Part shown: piece after piece, positions 15,989 through 24,579 of the stretch | Layout of the letters: each line of letters begins with the position of its first letter | How positions within the stretch are numbered: the first letter of the stretch is position 1 | Assembly (NCBI GenBank): GCA_036675275.1 | Contig: JAKFFG010000025.1 | Span: 1 to 64,000, forward strand | Length of the DNA stretch: 64,000 nt | From: Pollutimonas sp036675275 | GTDB lineage: Bacteria; Pseudomonadota; Gammaproteobacteria; Burkholderiales; Burkholderiaceae_B | Direction of reading: 5' to 3' | Notes under the pieces: model-generated | What the model was told of the DNA's origin: nothing | Database searches by the model: none | The model's input: the letters and a program-made list of their open reading frames with translations, nothing else | Position numbers and translations under genes: made by a program

Positions 15989-16051
15989 GTCGGCACAAGG
16001 CTGCCCCGCGTTTGCGCGCTGTTTATTGCGCCACGCAGGGCAGTGTCAGGC

Positions 16052-16624
16052 TCAAGGCGCTACGCTCAAGTGCTCGATCAAAATTACGGTGCCTATTCCG
16101 ATAAGGATAATGCCGCCCATGATTTCAGCGCGGCGGCCGACAAGAGCGCCAAGAGCCCGGCCCAGCATCACACCAAACGTGACCATGACCAAGGTCGTGA
16201 TGCCTACGGCCACCGCGGTCGGGATAATGTTTACGTCGATAAAAGCCAGGCCCACGCCCACAGCCATGGCATCTATGCTCGTGGCAAAGCCCGTTACGGC
16301 GAGCAACCAGAAGGAGTGCTTTGCCGGCCGTCCTTCGGGCACACAGGACTCGGCCGTACAGGCGTTGCGTATCATCAGGACGCCCAGGCCCGACAGCAGT
16401 ACGAATGCAATCCAGTGGTCCCAGGCGGACACATACGGCGCGGCGGCCAGCCCCAGGCCCCAGCCTATGATGGGGGTGGTGGCCTCGATAACACCAAATA
16501 TTACGCCCGTCTTGAGGGCCTCGGTAAAACGTGGCTTATGCAGTGCCGCGCCTTTTCCGACCGCCGCGGCAAACGCGTCTGTGGACATGGCGAAAGCAAG
16601 TAGAACAATGGAAGCAAAATTCAC
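16052..16624 (-). CDS. mntP: manganese efflux pump MntP
   Basis: A 190-residue membrane exporter with six hydrophobic segments. Two repeats carry the acidic motifs: MSTDAFAAAVGKGA in segment 1 and FATSIDAMAVGVGLAF later. I start it at GTG 16624, which follows CCAGGAAC; the in-frame extension to 16816 is the riboswitch leader translated. Members export Mn(II) and are switched on by it. The 5' leader carries the yybP-ykoY fold expected for this gene. Confidence 0.93.
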   Translation of the reverse strand: MNFASIVLLAFAMSTDAFAAAVGKGAALHKPRFTEALKTGVIFGVIEATTPIIGWGLGLAAAPYVSAWDHWIAFVLLSGLGVLMIRNACTAESCVPEGRPAKHSFWLLAVTGFATSIDAMAVGVGLAFIDVNIIPTAVAVGITTLVMVTFGVMLGRALGALVGRRAEIMGGIILIGIGTVILIEHLSVAP

Positions 16625-16654
16625 AGAGAGGTTCCTGGCCGGGCGACGAACCAT

Positions 16655-16805
16655 GACATGCCTACGCGCCCGACCGATTGCGTAAGTATGTCTATGGTCT
16701 CGCCAAGCCAGACATGGCTGCCGGCGCCACGGCACAAGAGGTGCCGAGAATGTTGACGCGGGCGCTTCCGGGGGCGGAAGCAGACTACTCCCCAAATGAC
16801 CCCGC
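16655..16805 (-). promoter_or_regulatory. yybP-ykoY manganese riboswitch upstream of mntP
   Basis: On the minus strand the leader reads CATTTGGGGAGTAG (16798-16785), a GCTTCC...GGAAGC hairpin, then GTCAACATTCTCGG, and later GGCGAGACC with ATAGACATAC. These are the conserved blocks of the yybP-ykoY element and resemble, from memory, the E. coli mntP leader. The family senses Mn(II) and raises expression of exporters such as mntP. The 3' boundary is approximate. An expression-platform terminator was not resolved by eye; control may act on translation of the GTG start. Confidence 0.8.
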
Positions 16806-16816
16806 GAGTGTAGCAT

Positions 16817-18205
16817 CTATACCGGATTTTTAGCCCGGATCCGATCTGCCTCGCGCACCTGCTGTCTGTATCGACCCGCAGAATAATGATAAAAAGGCTG
16901 GGGTGAAAACAGCTTTGACACGATGGACGCAAGCAAAGAACAGACCAGCAGCCAGAGCAACATCTGCTGACTGCCTGTCATTTCCATAACGATGACACTT
17001 GCCGTCAATGGAGATTGGGTCGCGGCTGCAAGAAAGGCGGCCATGGACAACAGCACAAGGACCTTCTGGTCTGCCATGCTCCCCGCCCAGCTTGCCAATT
17101 CGGCGCCGATACCGGCCCCGGCCGCCAGGGCGGGGGTAAAAATCCCCCCTGGTATCCCGGCCCAGTAAGACGCCACGGTCGCAAGCAATTTGGCCAGGCC
17201 AAATCCCGGTGACTCCAGCGGATCCCCGGCCAAGGCGGTGGATGCAACGTCGTAGCCCGCCCCATAAACGCTGTCGTTGGTCAGCTTCCCCAGCACGACC
17301 AGTATCAGCCCCATTATGAAAGCCAGACAGACCGGGTGCTTGCGAAGCCACCCGCGCCAGGTCGACGGCGCGAACGAAGCAGCCCCTTTGCTGAGCATCC
17401 AGGAGAAGAGTCCGCCTCCCACCCCGCAGGCCGCGCCGCACAGCAAAGTCCAGACCAACATGTCATGCGCCAATGCTTGGCCCGTAAACACCCCAAAATA
17501 AGCGTTATTGCCGACAAAGGCGACAACGATAAAACCAGTGGCAAGCACGCCGATCAGTACGAGCCGCTGCCAACGCAAGCTCGTACCGCGTCCCAATTCC
17601 TCAATGGCGAAAATGACCCCAGCCAGAGGGGCGTTGAACGCTGCCGCCAGCCCGCCCGCGGCCCCGGTTGCTATGAGTTCTTCGGTATGGATGTTCTTCA
17701 GGGGTACTCCCAGGGCTTTACACGCCTGGCCCCACGTCAGCATCAGGGCCGCCCCGATCTGGACCGATGGCCCTTCGCGTCCGATCGAAGCGCCGCAAAG
17801 CATCCCGAGAAATGTCAGCGGCACCTTCCAGGCCGCTTGCGACAAGGCTACGAGCGAGCGTCTGCCCGAGTCGGAAGGCAAGGAGATTGCGGCAATCACC
17901 TGGGGGATTCCACTGCCGGCCGCATTGGGGGCAAACCGCAGTGTCCACCATCGCAATAACGCGAAACCGAAAGGCAGAATCAGCCAGACGGCCCAAGGTG
18001 CCGCTTGCAGCCAGCCGCGATTCATGTCCAGCGCAAAATCCGCCAGTTGCGCGAAACCAATGGAAACGAAGGCGACGAGTGCGGCTCCCACCAAAACCAG
18101 ACTGAACTGCGCTGTTCTGCCCGACAGGCGATGAACTTGCCTCGCCTTGCGCGACACGGCGTGCTTGACGCCCATTAATATGCTTCGCATCCGTGTCGAC
18201 AGCAT
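16817..18205 (-). CDS. clcA: ClC-family chloride channel/antiporter
   Basis: A 462-residue ClC protein with about ten membrane helices. Selectivity-filter motifs are visible: GSGIPQV early (usually GSGIP), GREGPSVQIGA in the middle (GREGP) and GGIFTPALAAGAGIG near the C-terminus (GxFxP). No CBS domains follow, so the length matches EriC/ClcA. The proton-glutamate equivalents were not checked. I start at ATG 18205 behind AAGGGAAT; the longer frame from 18445 overlaps the PACE gene. It lies downstream of the PACE gene on the same strand, with a 29-bp gap. Confidence 0.92.
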   Translation of the reverse strand: MLSTRMRSILMGVKHAVSRKARQVHRLSGRTAQFSLVLVGAALVAFVSIGFAQLADFALDMNRGWLQAAPWAVWLILPFGFALLRWWTLRFAPNAAGSGIPQVIAAISLPSDSGRRSLVALSQAAWKVPLTFLGMLCGASIGREGPSVQIGAALMLTWGQACKALGVPLKNIHTEELIATGAAGGLAAAFNAPLAGVIFAIEELGRGTSLRWQRLVLIGVLATGFIVVAFVGNNAYFGVFTGQALAHDMLVWTLLCGAACGVGGGLFSWMLSKGAASFAPSTWRGWLRKHPVCLAFIMGLILVVLGKLTNDSVYGAGYDVASTALAGDPLESPGFGLAKLLATVASYWAGIPGGIFTPALAAGAGIGAELASWAGSMADQKVLVLLSMAAFLAAATQSPLTASVIVMEMTGSQQMLLWLLVCSLLASIVSKLFSPQPFYHYSAGRYRQQVREADRIRAKNPV

Positions 18206-18234
18206 TGAGTATTCCCTTTTTTGGATGAACCGCT

Positions 18235-18672
18235 TCAGGCCGAGCCAAGCCCGCTTGCTTTTATCGGAAACACCCAGTCGTAGGCCCAATTGAAGCAAAA
18301 TGCATAGACCATGTAAAACGCGACGATGAACACATCCATTCTCAAGGCTTCCATCAGGCTTATCCCGAGATACCACGCAATGGGAGGAATGAGCATCAGC
18401 ATCAGGCCGCCCTCGAACAGCATCACGTGCAATACCCGAAGCCATAGCGTCTTTTGCGTGTGCCCAAGCTTGCGGTACATGACCTTGTCGAAGCCCATGT
18501 TGAATAAAAAATTCCAGACGGTAGCGATCGTTGCCGAGACGACGCTGATGACCCCCATGTGGGCCGCCCCGAATTCAAATGCGTAGGATGCCAACGGAAT
18601 GAACAGTGCCACGCCGATAATTTCGAACATCAATGTGTGGCGCACGCGGTCTTTGACGGTACGAAAAGACAT
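18235..18672 (-). CDS. PACE family multidrug/biocide efflux protein
   Basis: A 145-residue inner-membrane protein with four predicted helices, made of two bacterial transmembrane pair domains. The conserved acidic residue of helix 1 is present in RHTLMFEIIGVALFIPL, and WNFLFNMGFDKVMYR and RVLHVMLFEGGLMLML mark the next segments. PACE proteins (AceI type) export chlorhexidine and probably polyamines by proton exchange. A LysR gene is divergent 89 bp away, the arrangement of aceR/aceI. Confidence 0.92.
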   Translation of the reverse strand: MSFRTVKDRVRHTLMFEIIGVALFIPLASYAFEFGAAHMGVISVVSATIATVWNFLFNMGFDKVMYRKLGHTQKTLWLRVLHVMLFEGGLMLMLIPPIAWYLGISLMEALRMDVFIVAFYMVYAFCFNWAYDWVFPIKASGLGSA

Positions 18673-18761
18673 TAATAACTTCCTGCTTTGTGGTTCAAGA
18701 GACCGATTATCTATCCGATATAATGATGCGACAAGTTAGTTAATATCTGGATTTAAGATAG

Positions 18762-19649
18762 ATGCGTGTTTCCATAGAGCAACTTCAAGCCTTTATCGCG
18801 GCAGCGGAGCACGGTTCATTTTCTGGTGCCGGTCGGGCGTTGGGCAAGGCACAGTCCGCCATCAGCACCCAGGTTTCCAGCCTTGAAGACGACCTGGGCG
18901 TGATGCTGTTCAGCCGGACCAGTCGCAGCCCGATGCTTACTCGAGCCGGGGAAAGGCTATTGCTGGAAGCCAAAGTCGTGCTGGATCGGCGCGAGCATTT
19001 GATCGGCGTTGCCAGCAGCTTCGAGACCGGTACCGAGCAACGTCTGGTACTGGCCATTGACGAACTTTTCCCCGAAGCAGCATTGGCTGCATTACTGGCC
19101 CGGTTCGCCGAGCAATTCCCCCATGTCGAACTGGAATTGCTGTTTTCATTGATGGAGGACGTCAGCCGGCTCGTTCACTCCGGCACTGCGGATATCGGCG
19201 TCATGTGGCGGCAGGAACAATTGCCTGCGGAACTCGGTTTCCAAACAATAGGTTGGGTGCCTATCAAACTGGTATGCAGCAAAACGCACCCACTTGCCAA
19301 GGTGGCGCGTGTAGATTGGGAAGATCTGAAGCGCTACCGGCAAATTCTTATCGCGGCCCGAAACGAAGGCCCCGAAAAGCAACGGTTGCGGATCGCGTCG
19401 GAAGTGTGGTGGGTCGAAAGCCACTGGGTGATACTGCAGATGGTCAAGCAAGGCATCGGCTGGGCCTTCGTCTCCAAGTACGTCATCGAGAACTCACCGG
19501 TAGCTTCAGAACTGGTGACGCCCGACCTGCAGTTTGACGATTTCGATTTGCCCGTCGCCGTAGAGCTGGTGTGGCACAAACAGCGGCCTTGCGGCCCTGC
19601 CGCAAAATGGCTGCGAGAACAGCTTGCGGTGGCAAAGGTTTCTGCCTAG
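18762..19649 (+). CDS. LysR-family regulator divergent from the PACE efflux gene
   Basis: A 295-residue LTTR: HTH at about residues 4-60 (AAEHGSFSGAGRALGKAQSAISTQVSSLED is the core, split here by reading as AAEHGSFSGAGR then LGKAQSAISTQVSSLE), then a substrate-binding domain. It is transcribed away from the PACE gene across an 89-bp gap containing AT-rich TTAGTTAATATCTGGATTTAA-like sequence, where both promoters should lie. By analogy with AceR it probably activates the efflux gene; the ligand is unknown. Confidence 0.92.
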   Translation: MRVSIEQLQAFIAAAEHGSFSGAGRALGKAQSAISTQVSSLEDDLGVMLFSRTSRSPMLTRAGERLLLEAKVVLDRREHLIGVASSFETGTEQRLVLAIDELFPEAALAALLARFAEQFPHVELELLFSLMEDVSRLVHSGTADIGVMWRQEQLPAELGFQTIGWVPIKLVCSKTHPLAKVARVDWEDLKRYRQILIAARNEGPEKQRLRIASEVWWVESHWVILQMVKQGIGWAFVSKYVIENSPVASELVTPDLQFDDFDLPVAVELVWHKQRPCGPAAKWLREQLAVAKVSA

Positions 19650-19800
19650 ATATTGAGGACATGAAGCATCCAGACTGCACACCCGGCTCTTCTTCAAATT
19701 GTTTCGCTGGCGAGAAAGCGTAAAGGTCGCTAAAATTTACTGCAGTACTGAGGCCACGCAACCGATAGCATCTCGCTAAAGCGAAAAGGTACTTCAGATC

Positions 19801-21477
19801 ATGACCGCCACGCGCTTGTGGAACGGGCAGAAAAGGTGGAAAGGCTCGGTGCTGGACCTCCTAACCCTCACGCTGCGCGCTCAACCTGCGTGGGTCGATG
19901 CCCTGCGGTCTGGACCAATCTGGCGCACCACGCCGCCACTCACTTGGAATCTGCTGCTGACCGGTGCCCTCTGCCTTAGCGGTTGCGTTCAACTCGGGCC
20001 CGACTTCCAACCCCAGGACGAAGCATGGGCCGGGCGATGGAACACGCCGGCGCTCCAGCAGGCCACCCAAGGGCGCGCGCAACCGGATTCCCGACAGTGG
20101 TGGCAGGTCTTTGATGATCCAGTCCTTGAATACCTGATACAGCAGGCCGATGCGCACAACGCAGGGCTGCGGATTGCTGGCTTGCAGATCATGGAGGCCC
20201 GCGCACAGCTCGGCATCGCCAGGAGCGGGCGCTACCCGCAAGCTCAACTGCTTGGCGCCGATGCCTTCTATCAGCACCGGTCGTCGCGCTCGGCTGAAGG
20301 AGTCCCTCGTCCGAGCAGTTTCTGGCAGTACAGCGCCGGCTTCGATATCGGCTGGGAGTTGGATTTCTGGGGACGTTTCAGCCGCGCCATCGAGTCGGCG
20401 GACGCCTCGTATTTCGCTGCCCAGGCCAACCGGGAAGACGTGCTGGTGCTGCTGCACGCCCAACTGGCCGAGAGCTACTTTTCCCTGCGCACCGCCGAGG
20501 CGCGGCTGGGCATCGCCCGCGACAACGCCGCGATCCAGAAGCGCAGCTACGAAATCACGGAACGGCTCTTCAAAAGCGGCGAGACCGATGAACTTGACCT
20601 GCAACAGGCGAAGACGCAGTACCTGAGCACCCTGGGCAACATCCCCGTATTTGAAAACCAGATCATGCGGACCCGCAACGCGCTGGCCGTGCTGATTGGC
20701 CGGCCGCCCGGCCCCATGCCGGAATTGCCGGAGCTGGCGACAAAGGCGGCGGTCCTCCCCCTGATCGACCGCGCCGTCCTGCAAGACGTGCCTGCCAACC
20801 TGCTGCTACGCCGCCCCGATATCCGCGCCGCGGAACTGCGGATCGCGGCGCAGTCCGCGCAGGTCGGCGTAGCCGAAGCGGACCTCTATCCCTCATTGAC
20901 CCTGCTGGGTAGCATTGTGTGGTCCGCCACGTCGCTGGCGGGCACGGCTGGCGGCATGGCGCTGCTGGGCGGCCCCAGCCTGAGCTGGAACGTATTCGAC
21001 CACGGCCGCCTGAAGAACAACGTGCGGGTGCAGGACGCCCGGCTTCAACAACTGATCGTCGCCTACCAGGACGACGTACGCCAGGCGGCGCGCGAGGCCG
21101 ATGATGCGGCCAGCGGGCTGATCAAGGCACTGGAGCGCGACGACATACTGCGTGACTCGGCGCAGGCCGCAGGACGGTCGCTGGCGCTGGCCAACGCGCT
21201 TTATCGCGAGGGCTATTCCGACTTCCAGCGCGTGCTGGACGCCCAGCGCGCCTTGGCCGCCCAGCAGGACGCCTACGTGGTGAACCGCGGCACCGCCGTG
21301 AGCGACCTGATTGCCCTGTACAAGGCGTTGGGCGGCGGCTGGCACAGCGAACAGCCCCTGCTGGACCCGTCTACCCTCGACCAGATGCAGCGGCGCACCG
21401 ACTGGGGCGATCTGTTGCCCAAGTCGAACCGTTCTCCCGCCGGCCTTCCCGTGCAAGAGGTGCGATCCAATGAGTGA
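19801..21477 (+). CDS. outer-membrane efflux factor (OprM/NodT lipoprotein)
   Basis: A 558-residue TolC-like outer-membrane channel subunit with two OEP repeats. A lipobox, CLSGC, places the lipidated Cys at residue 62, and the mature start VQLGPDF is typical. About 45 residues precede the usual signal sequence; the ATG at 19801 has AAAAGG upstream, but no closer start codon exists, so the N-terminus may be altered or mis-started. It heads a four-gene efflux cassette, overlapping the HlyD gene by 8 bp. Codon use is more G+C-rich than in neighbouring genes. Confidence 0.9.
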   Translation: MTATRLWNGQKRWKGSVLDLLTLTLRAQPAWVDALRSGPIWRTTPPLTWNLLLTGALCLSGCVQLGPDFQPQDEAWAGRWNTPALQQATQGRAQPDSRQWWQVFDDPVLEYLIQQADAHNAGLRIAGLQIMEARAQLGIARSGRYPQAQLLGADAFYQHRSSRSAEGVPRPSSFWQYSAGFDIGWELDFWGRFSRAIESADASYFAAQANREDVLVLLHAQLAESYFSLRTAEARLGIARDNAAIQKRSYEITERLFKSGETDELDLQQAKTQYLSTLGNIPVFENQIMRTRNALAVLIGRPPGPMPELPELATKAAVLPLIDRAVLQDVPANLLLRRPDIRAAELRIAAQSAQVGVAEADLYPSLTLLGSIVWSATSLAGTAGGMALLGGPSLSWNVFDHGRLKNNVRVQDARLQQLIVAYQDDVRQAAREADDAASGLIKALERDDILRDSAQAAGRSLALANALYREGYSDFQRVLDAQRALAAQQDAYVVNRGTAVSDLIALYKALGGGWHSEQPLLDPSTLDQMQRRTDWGDLLPKSNRSPAGLPVQEVRSNE

Positions 21478-22609
21478 CGCCCCGAGTCCCCCCGCCGCAG
21501 GTCCGCCGCCTGAGCCGCCGCCGGCAGCGCCGCCTGCTGCCGACCCCGCAAAGAAGGGGGTCAGGTGGATCGCCCTGCTCATCGTGCTGACCCTCGTCTG
21601 GTATCTGCTGGCCGACCGGTTCACGCCCTACACCCAGCAGGCGCGGGTGCAAGCCTTTGTCGTGCCCATAGCTTCGGAGGTGTCGGGCCGCGTGACCAAG
21701 GTGCACGTGCGAAACAATCAGGACGTCCAGGCCGGCGCCGTCCTGTTCGAAGTTGACCCTGAGCATTACCGGATTGCGCTCGATCGCGCCCGCGCGGACC
21801 TGGACGCCACGCGCCGGCAGATCGGCGCGAGCACGGCCGGCATCGAATCGGCGCAGGCGTCATTGCGCGCCGCGCAAGCCAATGAAGTCAGGGCGCGCCA
21901 GGACAGCACCCGGCTCGAGCGCCTGTATCGCGAAGATCGGGGCACGGTTTCGTTGCGCCGCTTGGAGGTCGCGCGGGCAAACCTCGCGCAGGCCGTAAGC
22001 CAGGTCGCGGCGGCGCGGGCCGAGGTGCAGCGGGCGCGTGAACAGGAAGGCGGCAACGAGGAAGACAACGCCAAGCTGCGCAGCGCCGCCTCCGCTGTGC
22101 AAAAGGCCGAACTGGATCTGGCCAATACGCAGGTGCGCGCGCGCTCGGCGGGCCTGGTCACCGACCTGCGCACCGATGTCGGCCAGTTCGCTGCCGCCGG
22201 CAACCCGGTCATGACGCTGATCGCTATCCATGACGTCTGGATCAGCGCGGAGATGACGGAGAATAATCTAGGCCATGTCGAACCCGGCACGCCGGTGGCT
22301 ATAGTCCTGGATGCGCTTCCGGGAAGAGTCTTTGAGGGGCGCGTGCGCAGCGTCGGATATGGCGTCAACGTCGGACCCGCCACGCCGCCCGGCAGCCTGC
22401 CAACGGTACAGAACAGCCGCGACTGGCTGCGCCCGGCCCAGCGCTTTCCGGTCGCCGTCGAAATCAACCCTGGAGAACTACCCACCTTGCGTGACGTGCG
22501 CGTGGGCGGTCAGGCGGAAGTCATGGCGTTTCCCACGCAGGGCAATCCGCTCAATCCGCTGGGCAGAGTGTACTTGCGCCTGATGAGTTGGTTCTCCTAT
22601 GCCTACTGA
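21470..22609 (+). CDS. HlyD-family periplasmic adaptor of an efflux pump
   Basis: A 379-residue membrane-fusion protein: Pro/Ala-rich cytoplasmic N-terminus (about 30 residues), one membrane anchor (WIALLIVLTLVWYLL), then a lipoyl/barrel region (VVPIASEVSGRVTKVHVRNNQDVQAG), a coiled hairpin (about 95-210) and a second barrel half (RARSAGLVTDLRTDVGQFAAAG). This is the EmrA/AaeA layout, linking the inner-membrane partner to the outer channel. ATG 21470 follows AAGAGG and overlaps the previous stop codon. Confidence 0.92.
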   Translation: MSDAPSPPAAGPPPEPPPAAPPAADPAKKGVRWIALLIVLTLVWYLLADRFTPYTQQARVQAFVVPIASEVSGRVTKVHVRNNQDVQAGAVLFEVDPEHYRIALDRARADLDATRRQIGASTAGIESAQASLRAAQANEVRARQDSTRLERLYREDRGTVSLRRLEVARANLAQAVSQVAAARAEVQRAREQEGGNEEDNAKLRSAASAVQKAELDLANTQVRARSAGLVTDLRTDVGQFAAAGNPVMTLIAIHDVWISAEMTENNLGHVEPGTPVAIVLDALPGRVFEGRVRSVGYGVNVGPATPPGSLPTVQNSRDWLRPAQRFPVAVEINPGELPTLRDVRVGGQAEVMAFPTQGNPLNPLGRVYLRLMSWFSYAY

Positions 22610-22614
22610 CGCCT

Positions 22615-23679
22615 ATGCCTCCTGATTCCGACCCCCGCGGCCAGCGTGCGCTGCGCCTGGCCGTCGGCACCGCGCTCTGCCTGGCCATCGGTTTCGGCCT
22701 GGGCCTGCCTATCCCCATGGTCGCGCCGGTGCTTGGAGTGTTCCTGCTTGCCTCGATGAACCGCCCCCTGTCCTTCAAGGCTGGACTGGGCCTGACGCTG
22801 GTCGTGCTGTTCACCACGGCAAGCGGCCTATTGCTAAGCCCCTTGCTGCGCTATTACCCGGTCAGCGGCGTGCTGCTGATCGGCCTGGGCCTTTTCCTCG
22901 CCTTTCGCTACGGCCTGCGCGGCGGCAACAACCTGGTGTCCATGTTCCTGGTCATCGGCCTGACCATGATTTCCGCGGCCGGGACCATCGATTTCAGGCT
23001 GGCAGCCACGGTGATAGAAGCCCTGGTCAAGGGATTGCTGGTCGCCGTGCTGGTGCTGGGTTTCTGTCACTGGCTGCTTCCAGAGCCATCGGAGGCGCCA
23101 GCGCCGCCTCCGGCTCCGATTTTGCCGGCGCCCGAGGCCAGCCGGATGGCATTGCGCGCCGCCCTGGTCGTGCTGCCCGCCTTTTTGCTGGCGCTGACCG
23201 ACCCGCTGGGCTACATGCCCATCATTCTGAAGTCGGTCAGCCTGGGCCGGCAGAGTTGCGTCACCGCGGCGCACGGCGCCGCGCGCGAACTGCTCGGCTC
23301 AACGCTGCTGGGCGGCGCGCTTGCGATCGTCTTCTGGTGCGCCCTGAGCCTGTTCGTAAGCCTGTGGATGTTCTTCTTGTGGATGCTGCTGTTCGGCTTG
23401 CTGGCTGCACGCAAGCTCTATCGGCTGAGTCCGACGCGGCATCCGCCGAGCTTCTGGTTGAACACGCTGGTGACGCTGGTCATCCTGCTGGGCCAATCGG
23501 TGCAGGACAGCGTCGTCGGCAATGATGTCTACACCGCTTTTGCGGTGCGCATGGGGCTGTTCATCGCCGTCACGCTCTATGCCTGCCTGATGCTGCGCCT
23601 GCTGGACCCGCAAGCCGGGGCGCCGCGCAAATCCCGATTTGTCCGCCGTCTTCCGTTTGGACCACTCAAGAGGAGTTAG
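22615..23679 (+). CDS. DUF2955 / FUSC-like inner-membrane efflux protein
   Basis: A 354-residue membrane protein with roughly ten hydrophobic segments in two halves, separated by a Pro/Ala-rich loop (EAPAPPPAPILPAPE). It matches the DUF2955 group, related to the fusaric-acid resistance/AaeB family that works with HlyD-type adaptors. The ATG at 22615 is six bases after the adaptor stop codon; a TTG nine codons upstream is less likely. Substrate unknown; aromatic acids are the usual guess for relatives. Confidence 0.82.
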   Translation: MPPDSDPRGQRALRLAVGTALCLAIGFGLGLPIPMVAPVLGVFLLASMNRPLSFKAGLGLTLVVLFTTASGLLLSPLLRYYPVSGVLLIGLGLFLAFRYGLRGGNNLVSMFLVIGLTMISAAGTIDFRLAATVIEALVKGLLVAVLVLGFCHWLLPEPSEAPAPPPAPILPAPEASRMALRAALVVLPAFLLALTDPLGYMPIILKSVSLGRQSCVTAAHGAARELLGSTLLGGALAIVFWCALSLFVSLWMFFLWMLLFGLLAARKLYRLSPTRHPPSFWLNTLVTLVILLGQSVQDSVVGNDVYTAFAVRMGLFIAVTLYACLMLRLLDPQAGAPRKSRFVRRLPFGPLKRS

Positions 23680-23681
23680 CC

Positions 23682-24179
23682 ATGTCATCACCAGACACTC
23701 TAGTCGAAGCCGTCCCGCCCAAGGGATGGCGCTTCAAATGCGGGATCGGAATTTTCATCTTTGCGCTTGTGCTGTGGTGTCTCATCCCGGTTGCGGCCAG
23801 CCTGGACGTGCCCGGCTCGCGCATTGCAGCGTTAAGCGCCACTGTGTTCATCGCCAACAAGATTCTGCTGATCGCCTGCATCGCCGTCATGGGCAAGGAG
23901 GGATTTCAGCAACTCAAGGCCATCTTGTTCGGCCACGCGAAGCGGCTGGCGCCTGCCCAGAAGGTCGGTCCGGTGCGCCACGCCATCGGCCTGGTGATGT
24001 TTATCCTGCCGCTGCTGACGGCGACGCTGGAGCCCTACATCGATTACATCCTGCCCGGCTTCAGGCCCAACCTGTGGCAACTTCAGGTCCTGGGCGACAT
24101 CATGCTTATCGCGAGCTTCTTTGTGCTGGGCGGCGATTTTTGGAGCAAACTGAGAGGGCTGTTCGTTCGCACCGTTTAG
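23682..24179 (+). CDS. small inner-membrane protein, transporter-suffix type
   Basis: A 165-residue protein with four hydrophobic segments (about 21-40, 53-72, 103-120, 137-152). It resembles the short protein that NCBI calls transporter suffix domain-containing, often placed directly after an MFS or efflux gene. Here it is two bases after the DUF2955 stop codon and has a strong AGGAG site, so it belongs to the efflux operon. Its biochemical role is not known. Confidence 0.75.
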   Translation: MSSPDTLVEAVPPKGWRFKCGIGIFIFALVLWCLIPVAASLDVPGSRIAALSATVFIANKILLIACIAVMGKEGFQQLKAILFGHAKRLAPAQKVGPVRHAIGLVMFILPLLTATLEPYIDYILPGFRPNLWQLQVLGDIMLIASFFVLGGDFWSKLRGLFVRTV

Positions 24180-24284
24180 CGAACGACTTTAGATCTGGAT
24201 TCGGGTGACTGCACCGTGATACCGTGCTTTGGACATGACGCTTGCCGAATGGCCGGCCCGTCCAGGTCCGGCCATCCTTAATCA

Positions 24285-24417
24285 AGGTGTCACGATGTTG
24301 AACCAAAATTTGAAGTTCTCAAGTGAGGCAAACAATTCGTCTACCTTGGCCTGATCACCTTCGATCTTGATGTCGCCCTTGCCCACCGCATCCTTGAAGG
24401 TGGTTTCCTTAAGCATG
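24285..24417 (-). pseudogene. C-terminal scrap of an alkylsulfatase (SdsA1-type) gene
   Basis: On the minus strand ATG at 24417 opens a 44-residue frame containing TTFKDAVGKGDIKIEGDQAK and DELFASLENFKFWFNIVTP before a stop codon. That wording matches the extreme C-terminus of linear alkylsulfatases (the SCP2-like domain ending FNIVTP). The rest of the gene, about 600 codons, is missing: a TAG stands two codons before the ATG and no matching sequence lies upstream. It is a remnant left by deletion or rearrangement at the end of the efflux cassette. Confidence 0.75.
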
Positions 24418-24579
24418 ATCTAATTGAGCGTTAAGAAAGTATGAACGTGCAACTGCTAGTACGAAAGACGGATGCACAAGTTGCGAAAGCGTGCCATCAA
24501 CCACCAACGATATTCACTCGGCATTGAGGTGCGGAGATGTGGGATACACATACCGCTCCAAGCATAGAGACCTGCTCCC
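24418..24579. other. gene-free stretch beside the alkylsulfatase remnant
   Basis: No supported gene, RNA or repeat is visible here. A short plus-strand frame from 24461 (28 codons) has no family look. The stretch separates the alkylsulfatase remnant from the end of the beta-barrel gene and may mark a rearrangement junction. Confidence 0.5.

Noticed and set aside
15995..16050. Inverted CTGCCC...GGGCAG between gshA and mntP
   Set aside because: The loop is long and no T-run follows, so I do not call it a terminator.
20893..21624. 243-codon minus-strand frame
   Set aside because: Gly/Ala-rich antisense of the high-GC efflux genes.
24461..24545. Plus-strand frame beginning Met-Asn-Val-Gln-Leu-Leu-Val-Arg-Lys-Thr
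   Set aside because: It faintly recalls the SCP2 part of alkylsulfatases and might hint at an inversion, but it is only 28 codons and on the opposite strand to the clear fragment.
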